Source of the DNA: Microseira sp041929235
Lineage (GTDB): Bacteria; Cyanobacteriota; Cyanobacteriia; Cyanobacteriales; Aerosakkonemataceae
Reading direction: 5' to 3'
Length of the DNA stretch: 64,000 nt
NCBI RefSeq assembly: GCF_041929235.1
Contig: NZ_JBHFNP010000255.1
Coordinates: 1 to 64,000 of the forward strand
Part shown: positions 55,835 through 64,000 of the stretch, in pieces
Layout: the number at the start of each line of letters is the position of its first letter
Position numbering within the stretch: position 1 is the stretch's first letter
Translations under genes and position numbers: made by a program
Notes under the pieces: model-generated
What the model saw: the letters and a program-made list of their open reading frames with translations, nothing else
Database searches by the model: none
What the model was told of the DNA's origin: nothing

Positions 55835-56578
55835 ATGTTAAGCGATCGCACCAAATTTTCCCTAGCTGCGGCGACAATAGCAGCTAGTGCAACCATAAGT
55901 ATTTCTCCGGCTGAAGCAATGTCGTTCAGATTCACTAATCTACCATCTTGCACACTTTATAGCGCAGTTGGTTTGGTTTTCCATAACACAGTTTGCTCTC
56001 CGATAGCTGGAATTTTCACAGGTGATATCAATGGGTCTACAGTAACAGGCGGTGTCGCTGTAAGGAATATTTTTGGCGGCAGTTTTATAAGAGAGACAGG
56101 TGAGATTATACGTCTAGGAGATGTTGGTTCGGGGTACTACTTAGGGGGTAATTATGTATCGCCGATCCCATCTGGTCAGGGTGAGTTTCGATTCAGGGTA
56201 CAAGGCAATGCCTTTACGCTCCCGCGAGCGAGTATTTATCTACTTTCGTTTACCTGTAACTTAGGTATAGACAGGAGTTGTAATGGCGCTAAAGGAAGTT
56301 TTTCCATCAGATCTATCAGTACAGTTCAACATCATTGGGATATTGTAATCAGTGATTTTTCATGGAGTAACACTTTATCTTTGCCACCGTTTCCAACTCC
56401 AACTGACACTCCCACTCCTACACCCACTGAGACTCCAACTCCAACTACTACTCCCACTCCTACACCAGCAGCAGCTTCAGTTCCAGAACCTTCATCGGTA
56501 TCTGGGTTATTTTTGCTGGGTGGCGCTTGGTTGTTGCTAGGGAAGTGGAAACAAATATTTCCCACAGGCATTAGGTAA
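55835..56578 (+). CDS. PEP-CTERM sorting domain protein
   Basis: A secreted, surface-sorted protein of 247 residues. Signal peptide at about 1-27 (LAAATIAASATISISPAEA). A central beta-rich domain of unknown type with paired Cys. A Thr/Pro repeat (TPTDTPTPTPTETP) leads to VPEPSSVSGLFLLGGAWLLLG and a basic end, the PEP-CTERM anchor recognised by exosortase. No exosortase gene is in the window. Confidence 0.9.
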   Translation: MLSDRTKFSLAAATIAASATISISPAEAMSFRFTNLPSCTLYSAVGLVFHNTVCSPIAGIFTGDINGSTVTGGVAVRNIFGGSFIRETGEIIRLGDVGSGYYLGGNYVSPIPSGQGEFRFRVQGNAFTLPRASIYLLSFTCNLGIDRSCNGAKGSFSIRSISTVQHHWDIVISDFSWSNTLSLPPFPTPTDTPTPTPTETPTPTTTPTPTPAAASVPEPSSVSGLFLLGGAWLLLGKWKQIFPTGIR

Positions 56579-57036
56579 TTTCTCAATTGAGACCGGATGA
56601 ATAGAGCGGCAAAAAGCTAAGTAGGGGCAAGCTTTAACAAGATAGTTAAAGCCCATCACCTTCAAGTTTACCCCCACTCCCTTTGAAGACTTACCGCCTG
56701 GTGAAAATTTGCATACTTTGAAACGAATGTTGGGTTTTGACGATTACAGTATGACCGATGAATATTTACTATCTAGACTGGGCAATCAGTCAAGCTGGGG
56801 GAGGACTGATGCAAGAGGAGGCGAGAAACCCGGTTTCAACCGTCGTTCGCGAACGGGAGTGCGTGCGCGAGTGCGCTAGCGCGGAAGGGAGGCATATCTC
56901 TGGTTACCAAACCCACGATTTTTCCTAGAAACCGGGAATATGAGCCTTATTCCTAAATAGTTAATTGTGACGCTGACTGATAGCTGACTGCTGAAGTATG
57001 GGTATCTTTAAGTAAAAGCCGAGTGGAAGACTAGCC
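56579..57036. other. Gap with repeat unit before the TPR/M48-like gene
   Basis: 460 bp. Holds a gatgcaagaggaggcgagaaacccggtttc unit at about 56805-56840 and a gcgtgcgcgagtgcgctagcgc GC-rich stretch. No gene. Confidence 0.5.
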
Positions 57037-59517
57037 ATGACCTCACTTCCTGACTCTTCTGTTGAGGCTGGACTGGCAGCTTTGAAGAAGGGAGATTTCA
57101 ACAGCGCCATCCCTCACCTAGAAAGCGTCTGCGACGTAGAAATAGACCCAGCCACCATTGTACGCGCTCAGATGGGGTTGGTCGTTGCTTACAATAGCAG
57201 CGGTAACATGCAAAAAGCGATCGCTCTGTGTCAGCATCTGACTACTAGCGTTAATCCCCAAGTCAAACAATGGGCAGATAATAAACTAGCAGAAATTACA
57301 CATAATTCAACATCTGTCAAGCCTACACCCACAGAAAATCCTACCGGATTTGTCCCGTTAGACCAGATACCCCAAATAAACCAGCCATCTTCTAAGCAAT
57401 CTACAGAAGTTAGCGGCTTTGTCCCGCTGGAAAATATACCGCCTCAAGAAAATAGGCAAGTCATTCCCCCCCTGGGTAAAGCAGGGGAGCAAGCGAGCAG
57501 GGGAGCAGGGGAGCAGGGGAGCGCTGTAGGGGCGGGTTTTACCAATAATCTGACAACTCCCAGCGACAATTTAACTAAACCCGCCCCTGTTGGCGAGCAG
57601 AAGAGCAGAAAAGATACAGTCAGTAGGAATGTTCCTGCACCAGAACCTTCCAGTCTCCTCGCGTCAAAACAAGCATCCTCCCGTCCCGCTGATTCTGTAT
57701 CTTCTTCTGGGAACTCTACATCCTACTCCCCACAGCCGCATACTTGGCGACAAGCCCAAAGAGCGCAGCGATGGCAGCCGTTGCCTGTTGATGTTGGGTT
57801 TAAACCGGATCTGACTCAATTGTGGGGAGTGCAGATTGTAACTGCGATCGCTCTATTTTGGATGCTTCGTCTCATCCTCCAGTTCGGCGCTGCGGTTACA
57901 AATGATTTATTCGTTAAGCTGCCTTATTTAGAACCAATTCAAGCTTTCTACGGCTTCTACTACCAACCCACTTTACCCATACTGATCGGGTTGGCAATAC
58001 TGCTGGTGCTGTCTCCTTGGTTAATCGATGGACTGCTAAAGCTGTTTTACGGTAACAAGCCTTTCTCCGTGGAAACACTCAAAACCCACAGCCAGGAAGC
58101 TGCTAGAGTCCTGCAACGCCTCACCCGCGAACGCCGCATCCCCGTACCGAAGTTAGGAATTTTACCGACAGATGCTCCCTTGGCGCTCACCTATGGCAAT
58201 CTACCCAATACGGCTCGCATTGTAGTCAGTAAAGGATTGTTAGAACAGTTGACAGATGACGAAATTGGTGCTATATACGCCGCTCAAATGGGGCAGATCC
58301 GGCGCTGGGATTTTGTGCTGATGTCACTGGGCGTTCTGGTTGCCCAAATTCCTTATACGATATACAGGCTAGTTGCTGAATGGGGAGAACAGTGGGAAGG
58401 GCCAATTTTGCGGGGAACAACGGGGGCGATCGGGCAAATCGCTTATGCTATCTATTGGCTGCTGCGGTGGCCTTTGGTATGGTTATCCAGAATTAGGGTT
58501 TATTTTAGCGATCGCTTCTCCTGCGATGTTACCGGCAATCCCAACGGACTGAGTCGCGCCATACTTAAAATTGCCATTGGCATTGCCAAAGATATCGAGC
58601 AACAAGGCAAAACCACCTGGCTTTTGGAAGGTTTTGACCTGTTGATGCCTTTGGGATATCGGCAAGCGATTGGTTTGGGTAGCGTTCACGCTTATACTGC
58701 GTTTGAACCCGTGCTGGCTTGGGATGTTCTCAATCCTTACAGCCGATGGCTGGCTTGGAACAATTCTCATCCTTTAACCGGGGATCGCTTACAATTATTA
58801 TCCCGCTACGCTCGCCACTGGAAACTGGAAACCGAGCTTGACTTCAGTTCACCGACGGGAAAGGCTCGCCCTAACTCAGCATTCCGACTACAAGCCGCCC
58901 CCTACTTTGGCATTTTAATCGGTTTAATTCTGGGAGCGTTACTCTGGCTCTTGGGCGAAGTTGGGAGTTTAGCAAGAATCCGGCTACTATCCTGGCTTTT
59001 GGATGATTACTGGTTTTTTCTCCGGGGATTTGTACTATCTGGGTTTAGTATCGGCACTTTAATCCGCATTAATTCTTTCTTTCCCGATATTACGCCTTCT
59101 ACCAGAGCCGATGAAACCACTTTGCCAGACCTCCTAGGCGATCCAGATGCCCTACCGATAGATAGTCAGCCTGTGCGTTTTCCCGGAAAGCTCTTGGGGC
59201 GTCCCGGTATCGCCAACTGGCTGGGACAAGACTTAATTTTACAATCGGGTGCCGGATTGGTAAAACTGCACTACCTTTCTTGGCTTGGTCCGATAGGGAA
59301 TATCATCCTGGGAACAAACCGTCCCAGTCATTTAATCAACCGCTCGGTTACAGTATCCGGCTGGTTTCGCCGGGGCGCTACCCCCTGGATCGATATTGAA
59401 GCGATCGCCACCTCTAGCGGCAAAACCAGTCCCAGCGGTCATCCAGTCTGGTCTACGATTTTAGCCACCGGCTCTGCTGTTGTGGCAGCTTACATCATCT
59501 TGAAAGGTGGCTTCTAG
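57037..59517 (+). CDS. Large membrane protein, TPR plus M48-like fold lacking HExxH
   Basis: 826 residues. N-terminal TPR-like helices (about 7-90), a Pro/Ser-rich linker (about 95-245), membrane helices at about 268-286 and 310-330, then a region with the M48/HtpX layout: LTRERRIPVPKLGILPTDAPLALTYG, RIVVSKGLLEQLTDDEIGAIYAAQMGQI, then RRWDF. The HExxH zinc motif expected after DDEIGAI is AAQMG, so peptidase activity should be absent. Further helices and a long C-terminal domain (about 640-826) follow. In the linker, codons about 145-190 come from a dispersed GC-rich repeat (taggggcgggtttt / aaacccgcccct), inserted in frame. Confidence 0.8.
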   Translation: MTSLPDSSVEAGLAALKKGDFNSAIPHLESVCDVEIDPATIVRAQMGLVVAYNSSGNMQKAIALCQHLTTSVNPQVKQWADNKLAEITHNSTSVKPTPTENPTGFVPLDQIPQINQPSSKQSTEVSGFVPLENIPPQENRQVIPPLGKAGEQASRGAGEQGSAVGAGFTNNLTTPSDNLTKPAPVGEQKSRKDTVSRNVPAPEPSSLLASKQASSRPADSVSSSGNSTSYSPQPHTWRQAQRAQRWQPLPVDVGFKPDLTQLWGVQIVTAIALFWMLRLILQFGAAVTNDLFVKLPYLEPIQAFYGFYYQPTLPILIGLAILLVLSPWLIDGLLKLFYGNKPFSVETLKTHSQEAARVLQRLTRERRIPVPKLGILPTDAPLALTYGNLPNTARIVVSKGLLEQLTDDEIGAIYAAQMGQIRRWDFVLMSLGVLVAQIPYTIYRLVAEWGEQWEGPILRGTTGAIGQIAYAIYWLLRWPLVWLSRIRVYFSDRFSCDVTGNPNGLSRAILKIAIGIAKDIEQQGKTTWLLEGFDLLMPLGYRQAIGLGSVHAYTAFEPVLAWDVLNPYSRWLAWNNSHPLTGDRLQLLSRYARHWKLETELDFSSPTGKARPNSAFRLQAAPYFGILIGLILGALLWLLGEVGSLARIRLLSWLLDDYWFFLRGFVLSGFSIGTLIRINSFFPDITPSTRADETTLPDLLGDPDALPIDSQPVRFPGKLLGRPGIANWLGQDLILQSGAGLVKLHYLSWLGPIGNIILGTNRPSHLINRSVTVSGWFRRGATPWIDIEAIATSSGKTSPSGHPVWSTILATGSAVVAAYIILKGGF
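57530..57590. repeat. Dispersed inverted repeat inside a coding region
   Basis: taggggcgggttttaccaa and ttaactaaacccgcccctg are inverted copies about 30 nt apart. The same repeat type lies in non-coding DNA near 6866, 33746 and 35935. Here it is translated within the linker of the 826-residue protein. Confidence 0.75.
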
Positions 59518-60364
59518 TAGCTCAGCCACATCAAAACTGCTCTATGACCTTTGAAGATGCTCTGACAAAGGAGTTGGGGAGACGCTAAGAGTGTACCCTT
59601 CACAAGTGAGAAGCATCTGGTCTGAGCCTCCCGAATTTAAACGGGCTAGAAGAAGAGACTTCTTCAAAGTTGGAAACCCCTGGCTTGAGAAATGGGGTGT
59701 CCCCGCTCTCCCTTGTCTCCCACTCGACCCGTCCTCTTCAAAGATCTCCCCTGCTCCCCTGGGAGCCGAGTTATGTAAAAAAATGTTGCAATTTATCGCG
59801 GTCTTTGTTACATTTATTTACATAAGAATTTGATCCAGACGCGGCGCGAGGCAGTTTTGCAGCACAGTCTTGGTATCAGGTTTTCCTCCTCCCAACACAG
59901 CAAAAGCTCAACCAGCCACAGCGGGGGCTGGTTTTTGTTTACCTGCATGTATCGAAGAGCAATCCTTAGGAGACACCAGAAGATGGCGGCAAGTGTTACA
60001 ACTGGGATCTACCCCCCGCAGTGGCAGACAAAGTTGAAATCTATCCTGAGAACTGGTTTCATAACCAATGCCGTGATATTTTAATTATTAGTGTCAACAT
60101 CTAAAGCCACCGAAATAAAGACAAGAAACCTGACTTTTCTGTGCCTACTCACGAGTCTTATGCTTGAAAGTCAGGCAAAACATCTTAGGCTTTCAATATT
60201 AAACAGCGTTTTTTCAGGCAGCGATCTGTGTGGTGGTAATTGGCTAGAGGAATACAACGAGTGGTTTGTTGCGGCAAGTGTAAATCGGGTTTGTCCTCAG
60301 CCAAAGCTGTTGTGGGCGCTGGCAACTAAGTTTTTTTCAATCCCTATCTGGAGGTATCTTCGTT
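59518..60364. other. Gap between the membrane protein and RRM genes
   Basis: 850 bp. A terminator is at 59910-59936. The last 250 bp up to 60364 should be the long leader of the RRM gene, which is often cold-regulated in cyanobacteria. No protein gene is evident; open frames at 59591-59833 and 60091-60399 look like chance. Confidence 0.5.
59910..59936 (+). terminator. Intrinsic terminator
   Basis: aaccagcc / ggctggtt stem with an 8-nt loop, followed by tttttg. About 400 bp after the membrane-protein gene; it probably ends that transcript or an untranslated RNA. Confidence 0.8.
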
Positions 60365-60883
60365 ATGTCCATTCGTCTTTACGTAGGCAACCTGCCTAAA
60401 GAAGAAATCGATCGCACCGAACTGCAAGCGGTGTTCGCTGAGGCGGGTAACAATATCTCGACCAAGTTGATTAAAGACCGCAAAACCGGCAAATGCAGGG
60501 GTTTCGGTTTCGTCACCGTACCCAATGACGAACAGGCGGATCAATTCATTGAAAAGTTCAACGGCTTTGTTTTCCGAGACAGCGCCATCAAAATTGAAAA
60601 GGCATTGCCTCGAGCTAAAGGTCAACCAGGGGAGGAGGAAGCAAAGCCAGTTAGCGATCGCCCATCGGGCAGTCCCACCCCCAGCACCAGCAGTTCTGGC
60701 GGTGGCGGTGGCGGTGGCGGTGGCGGTGGCAGCAGCCGTCGTAACAATAAAAAGTCTCGCCGTCCCAGCGGTAGCAGCACCTCAACCAGCACTTCTTCTG
60801 ATGCGGTTCAACCCGATCCCCGTTGGGCGCAAGCGTTAGAAGAGTTGAAGCAGCGTTTGGCAGCTCAAACAACCAATCCCTAG
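60365..60883 (+). CDS. RNA-binding protein with one RRM and Gly-rich tail
   Basis: RRM at residues 1-82: RNP2 LYVGNL at 5-10, RNP1 CRGFGFVTV at 44-52. Tail: GGGGGGGGGGG then Arg/Lys-rich and Ser/Thr-rich. Cyanobacterial Rbp proteins of this kind are cold-inducible and bind mRNA; some target photosynthesis mRNAs. The 172 residues are longer than the usual ~100, because of the tail. A ribosome site CTGGAGG lies upstream. A terminator follows at 61117. Confidence 0.95.
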   Translation: MSIRLYVGNLPKEEIDRTELQAVFAEAGNNISTKLIKDRKTGKCRGFGFVTVPNDEQADQFIEKFNGFVFRDSAIKIEKALPRAKGQPGEEEAKPVSDRPSGSPTPSTSSSGGGGGGGGGGGSSRRNNKKSRRPSGSSTSTSTSSDAVQPDPRWAQALEELKQRLAAQTTNP

Positions 60884-61040
60884 AGGTGATTTCTAAACAC
60901 AATCCCCCTCCTAACTCCCTGAAAATAGAAGGCTAAAATAACCTGCAATATCGCCTTTTGCAGGCTAAGCCTTCCCTCAGGGGTCAGACTATTGTAAAAG
61001 ATTTCCGGCCCCACAAGCACTGTTTTATGGCTTGTGTTAG

Positions 61041-61070
61041 TTGCCAGCGATCGCTGGCAAAGTTATTTTT
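61041..61070 (+). terminator. Palindromic hairpin with HIP1 core
   Basis: ttgccagcgatcgctggcaa is a perfect palindrome with gcgatcgc at the centre, followed by agttattttt. It fits an intrinsic terminator, placed 160 bp after the RRM gene. Confidence 0.65.
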
Positions 61071-61116
61071 GGCGATTGACCGCTGACTTTGGGCCCCTAC
61101 TATCAAATTTTCCCAG

Positions 61117-61142
61117 GCTGGAGAATTTTCTCCAGCTTTTTT
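61117..61142 (+). terminator. Strong intrinsic terminator before the GT4 gene
   Basis: gctggagaa / ttctccagc stem with a very short loop, then six T. Located inside the apparent ORF extension of the next gene, which argues that translation of that gene starts after this point. Confidence 0.9.
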
Positions 61143-61178
61143 AATCTAAAATCTAAAATTTCAAATGGTTTAAAACCC

Positions 61179-62333
61179 GTGCAGCGAAAGTATGCTCTTG
61201 TCCACGAGTGGTTGACGCCCAAAGCTACCGGCGGTTCAGAACTGGTAGTGCGGGAAATTTTAAATCACATCGATGCAGACGTTTATGCCCTCATCGACTT
61301 TGAATCTACCAACCAAGATAGCTATCTATTCAAGCGTGAGATTGGCACAACCTTTCTGCAACACTTTCCATTTGCCCGCAATGGTGTGCAAAAATACCTG
61401 CCCCTGTTGCCCCTAGCGATCGAACAGTTGGATTTGCGGCAATATGATGTCATTCTCTCGTCTTCCCACACGGTAGCCAAAGGAGTGCTGACGACTCCGT
61501 ACCAGTTGCATATTTGTTACTGCCATGCTCCCATGCGCTTTGCTTGGGACTTGACGTTTGATTACCTAGACAGCAGTTTAATGGGTCGAGGCTTCCAAGG
61601 CATTTTGACGCGGTATTTGCTGCATCGACTGCGTCAGTGGGATGCACTGACGGCGAATCGGGTGGATTACTTTATCGCCAATTCTAAGCATACGGCGGCT
61701 CGCATCTGGCGCTGTTACCGCCGCTATGCAGAGGTAATTTACCCACCAGTGAATATCGACCGATTTCCCTTTCAGGAGAAGAAAGAAGATTTTTACCTTA
61801 CCGTTTCTCGCTTGGTGAGTTACAAGCAAGTCGATTTAATTGTCAAGGCGTTTAATCAGATGGGACGCCCGTTGGTAGTGATTGGCACTGGGCCACAATT
61901 GGAGATGATTCGCCAATTGGCGAAACCGAACGTGCAGGTGCTGGGAGCGCAGCCAGATGGGGTTGTGGAGCAATACATGTCCCAGGCGAAAGCTTTTATC
62001 TATGGCGCCTGCGAGGATTTTGGCATTGCTTTGGTAGAAGCTCAAGCTTGCGGTACGCCAGTTATCGCCTACGGTGCTGGAGGAGCGTTAGAAACGGTGC
62101 GGGATATTCGGCAACACCCAGATAGGGGCACGGGATTGTTGTTTCCTTTGCAGACGGAAGCGGCTTTGGTGGAAGCGGTGGAGGCGTTTGAGGGGTATCG
62201 AGGGAAGTTTAAGGCGGAATGGGCGCGATCGCAAGCCTGTTCATTTGCCCCTACAATCTTTAAACAACGTTACCTTGCTTTTGTAGAGAGCTGCGATCAA
62301 AAGTTTCAGTCTCGCTTGAAACTTTCGAGTTAG
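61179..62333 (+). CDS. Family 4 glycosyltransferase
   Basis: 384 residues from the GTG at 61179 (MQRKYALVHEWLTP). GT-B fold: N-terminal WLTPKATGGSELVVREIL, HICYCHAPMRFAWDL, PVNIDRFPF between the domains, and C-terminal EDFGIALVEAQACGTPVIAYGAGG, the E-x7-E donor loop. Adds a nucleotide-sugar unit to an exopolysaccharide or lipid carrier; the sugar is unknown. An open frame from 61089 runs through a strong terminator at 61117, so the later GTG is preferred. The sugar transferase 180 bp downstream on the same strand suggests a polysaccharide pathway. Confidence 0.9.
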   Translation: MQRKYALVHEWLTPKATGGSELVVREILNHIDADVYALIDFESTNQDSYLFKREIGTTFLQHFPFARNGVQKYLPLLPLAIEQLDLRQYDVILSSSHTVAKGVLTTPYQLHICYCHAPMRFAWDLTFDYLDSSLMGRGFQGILTRYLLHRLRQWDALTANRVDYFIANSKHTAARIWRCYRRYAEVIYPPVNIDRFPFQEKKEDFYLTVSRLVSYKQVDLIVKAFNQMGRPLVVIGTGPQLEMIRQLAKPNVQVLGAQPDGVVEQYMSQAKAFIYGACEDFGIALVEAQACGTPVIAYGAGGALETVRDIRQHPDRGTGLLFPLQTEAALVEAVEAFEGYRGKFKAEWARSQACSFAPTIFKQRYLAFVESCDQKFQSRLKLSS

Positions 62334-62515
62334 CTTCAAAGTCCAAATCATAGCAGGTAGTAGGGGCAATAGCCCCGTCTCCCTCTGCCTATAGCGCTTT
62401 CCTCTGGCTCTCCTATTACCAAATTGCCATCGCTTTTAGGGCGATATTAGGGCGAAAGCGGCTATTGGCTTTATGATCTTTCCTGTGTGTGGTGTGAAGT
62501 AGTGTAAGGAGTAAA

Positions 62516-63232
62516 ATGACAGCCACTAGCCCGTCCGGCAAGCTGTTACAGGCGAAGAGGAAACTTGGCTTAGAGCCACTGTTGCTTCAAGCCCCCAGAA
62601 AAACAGCTTTACCTCGTTTAGATGTTGCCAAGCGACTGTTTGATATCTTGTTTTCCTTGTCAGTTCTGATCTTATTTTCCCCGATTTATCTGGTGTTAGC
62701 GTTACTGATTGCGATTAGTTCACCCGGCCCAATTTTTTACGTGCAGGAACGGGTGGGTAGAAATTACAAGCGCTTCGGTTGTATTAAATTCAGAACCATG
62801 ATTGTCAATGCCGACGAAGTTCTGCGGCAAATGATGGAAAAAGACCAGGCACTGCGGCAAGAATTTGCAGATAATTTCAAGCTCAAAAACGACCCTCGAA
62901 TCACTTGGATTGGTCGATTTTTGCGCGTGACTAGCCTCGATGAATTCCCCCAGTTTTGGAATGTTTTAAAGGGAGACATGAGCGTTGTTGGGCCTCGGCC
63001 TTTAGTCCCTGATGAGCTTTACATGTACGGAAATCACATGGATAAAGTTCTGACAATTAAGCCAGGAATTACAGGATTGTGGCAAGTTTCTGGGCGGAAT
63101 GATATTCCCTACGAACGCCGGGTCAAAATCGACGTTTATTATGTCAATTTCCGCAATTTTTGGCTGGATTTGTGGATAATTATCAAAACGCTTGGCGTTG
63201 TTATTTTTCCCAATAACAACGGTGCTTACTAG
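62516..63232 (+). CDS. Undecaprenyl-phosphate sugar-1-phosphate transferase (Bac_transf)
   Basis: Loads the first sugar phosphate onto the lipid carrier for polysaccharide export. 238 residues: one membrane helix (about 44-66), then KFRTMIVNADE, RVTSLDEFPQFWNVLKGDMS and VGPRPLVPDEL, the WbaP/EpsL catalytic core. The N-terminal domain of the larger WbaP form is absent, as in the short bacterial type. ATG at 62516 has a GGAGTAAA ribosome site. The first IS605 footprint begins 4 bp after the stop. Confidence 0.95.
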   Translation: MTATSPSGKLLQAKRKLGLEPLLLQAPRKTALPRLDVAKRLFDILFSLSVLILFSPIYLVLALLIAISSPGPIFYVQERVGRNYKRFGCIKFRTMIVNADEVLRQMMEKDQALRQEFADNFKLKNDPRITWIGRFLRVTSLDEFPQFWNVLKGDMSVVGPRPLVPDELYMYGNHMDKVLTIKPGITGLWQVSGRNDIPYERRVKIDVYYVNFRNFWLDLWIIIKTLGVVIFPNNNGAY

Positions 63233-63235
63233 GAT

Positions 63236-63270
63236 TGACACTCCCCGGTCTTTTGACGCGGGGATTCTTT
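63236..63270 (-). mobile_element. Right end of an IS200/IS605-type element
   Basis: gacactccccggtcttttga then cgcggggattcttt: a ccccg/cgggg stem followed on the minus strand by AGTGTCAATCC, closely like the end at 24118. Site of the junction just after the sugar transferase gene. Confidence 0.75.
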
Positions 63271-63687
63271 ACTCATCCTCGAAACTTGCTCGCTTCTGGT
63301 TTTCACCAACTAAAGTAGAGGCTCCAAGTCCGGATCCTGTTACTTTGGGACTGTCCGTCCCTAGCTTGCAAAGCAAGATTTAAAATGTTTTTCCATTATT
63401 GCTGTCTCTGTGTACCTTGCACCCACACTTACAAACGTGGGTACGAGTTGACAGAGACTTTTTCACAAGCGCCCCACATTTACTGCATTTTTGGCTCGTA
63501 TAGTGTGGTTTGACAGCAACTGCAATCCGGTCATACTTGCTAGCAAAATATTCAATCCACTGCCTAAACTGATACCAACCAGCATCGCATCCCCCCCAAC
63601 CCCCCTTATTAAGGGGGGTGCCTCAGGCGGGGGGATGGTTTTTGACCATGTTGCTCACGCTTAAGTCTTCATAGGTTACTAGGTCGG
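63269..63687 (-). pseudogene. tnpB: TnpB fragment, split by a group II intron and a repeat
   Basis: From the intron junction at about 63687: TYEDLSVSNMVKNH (RuvC II, catalytic Glu). A ~50-bp repeat then interrupts the frame. DAGWYQFRQWIEYF at 63586 follows, and the zinc finger CSKCG ... CKCGC, then HRDSNN for the third RuvC position (usual DRDWNA). A TAA at 63380 ends the frame; beyond it ASTLVGENQ continues shifted. Clearly dead; all upstream TnpB sequence is beyond the intron, outside the window. Confidence 0.8.
63587..63636. repeat. cccccc...aaggggggt repeat inserted in tnpB
   Basis: Contains a cccccctt / aagggggg hairpin flanked by C- and G-rich stretches. Position in the tnpB reading frame, between KNH and DAGW, shows it is an insertion replacing about 7 codons. 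Confidence 0.7.
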
Positions 63688-64000
63688 TTAGGGTCGAGGG
63701 GAACATTGCTGTTCCACCCCTCCCATCCGAAACCGTGCAAGCGATTTTCACCGCACACGGCTACTCAATGTGTTTTCCCTTGTCACTATGGGACTTCTTG
63801 ACCGTTTTGACTTTGATGACCGGAATGTCGTAGATCCACTCCCAATCTACTTTTTCCCATTGTTGGGCTAGTTCCTTAAGGAATTTTGAGTGTTCTTTCT
63901 TCCGGATTTCTATTAAGTCAGTAACGGTCTTTTCATCGTGGCAATGTCGATGTAACAGTTGCAGATTTTTCCACTCATCCTTACCGCCATTAGCTCTGGG
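63688..64000 (-). mobile_element. Group II intron, 3' end (domains V-VI and IEP tail)
   Basis: On the minus strand, positions 63763-63731 read agccgtgtgcggtgaaaatc and onward, the conserved domain V hairpin; the following gaggggtggaacagcaatg stem and CGACCCTAACC end fit domain VI and the 3' splice site near 63688. Upstream is the tail of the intron-encoded protein. The remaining intron lies beyond the window. Inserted in tnpB coding DNA. Confidence 0.9.
63761..64000 (-). CDS. Group II intron-encoded protein, C-terminal HNH part (partial)
   Basis: The last 79 residues of a reverse transcriptase/maturase: LLHRHCHDEKT is the HNH endonuclease end used for target cleavage. The TAG at 63761-63763 sits at the base of domain V, as is typical when the ORF lies in domain IV. 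The remainder, with reverse transcriptase and maturase domains, is outside the window. A Lys-rich tail (VKTVKKSHSDKGKHIE) is also normal. Confidence 0.85.
   Translation of the reverse strand, partial: PRANGGKDEWKNLQLLHRHCHDEKTVTDLIEIRKKEHSKFLKELAQQWEKVDWEWIYDIPVIKVKTVKKSHSDKGKHIE

Noticed and set aside
61089..61178. N-terminal extension of the GT4 protein
   Set aside because: The extension contains a strong terminator and lacks family similarity.
1..64000. tRNA or rRNA genes
   Set aside because: I scanned for T-loop and anticodon-like patterns and saw none I could support; short tRNAs could be missed by eye.
1..64000. Frequent GCGATCGC sites as a special regulatory signal
   Set aside because: These are the HIP1 octamers that are abundant in many cyanobacterial genomes, spread over genes and gaps alike.

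Overview
The window is cyanobacterial. It carries a D1 (psbA) homologue, the cruF-cruG carotenoid glycoside pair, the PgpH, DUF3172 and DUF4058 families, a PEP-CTERM protein, very frequent HIP1-type GCGATCGC octamers, and many short dispersed repeats of the kind seen in large filamentous cyanobacterial genomes. The species cannot be fixed from the sequence. Coding is on both strands in short blocks, with long repeat-filled gaps and an unusual number of broken genes.

Layout. 0-6 kb: a two-module NRPS (A-PCP-C-A) whose 3' end is replaced by the end of an IS200/IS605-type element, and a fatty-acid hydroxylase family gene. 7-20 kb: housekeeping and accessory genes (PgpH-type HD phosphodiesterase, DUF3172 protein, secreted protein, RNA uracil methyltransferase, C11/clostripain peptidase, ychF, Orn/Lys/Arg decarboxylase family, radical SAM protein, TPR protein). 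21-22.7 kb: a highly divergent 'rogue' D1 gene with a +1 frameshift. 23-26 kb: polysaccharide deacetylase and a decayed IS605-like element with divergent tnpA and tnpB. 26-33.5 kb: an acetate/acyl-CoA block on the minus strand (acs, a CoA-transferase fused to a GNAT domain, and a PatZ-like NDP-forming acyl-CoA synthetase fused to a GNAT domain), which looks like acetate activation with its acetylation control. 34-36.9 kb: gap1-type GAPDH and DUF4058. 37-40.3 kb: two DUF433/DUF5615 toxin-antitoxin-like pairs, two small coupled genes and a small HTH protein. 40.6-46.2 kb: a Ser/Thr kinase with an in-frame stop, an RDD membrane gene fused tail-to-tail with a truncated DUF4347 secreted protein gene, a long repeat region, and a frameshifted nucleoside hydrolase. 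46.4-53.6 kb: bestrophin-like channel, LysR remnant, small hypotheticals, Phd/YefM-like antitoxin, cruG-cruF and DUF4870. 53.7-63.2 kb: prfC, PEP-CTERM protein, a large TPR/M48-like membrane protein whose metal-binding motif is missing, an RRM RNA-binding protein, a GT4 glycosyltransferase and an exopolysaccharide sugar transferase. 63.2-64 kb: a tnpB interrupted by a group II intron, of which only the 3' end lies in the window.

Themes. (1) Mobile DNA: three IS200/IS605-type footprints, possibly a fourth, a group II intron nested in tnpB, and several dispersed repeat families, including one with 13-bp inverted ends and one with ~20-bp inverted ends enclosing heptamer repeats. (2) Gene decay: frameshifts, nonsense codons or truncations affect the NRPS, psbA, tnpA, tnpB, kinase, RDD/DUF4347 and nucleoside hydrolase genes. 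Some single-base homopolymer changes could be sequencing errors; the C-to-T type nonsense changes are less likely to be. (3) The most unusual gene is the D1 homologue, which lacks several Mn-cluster and acceptor-side ligands. All family assignments come from reading motifs; no database search was possible.
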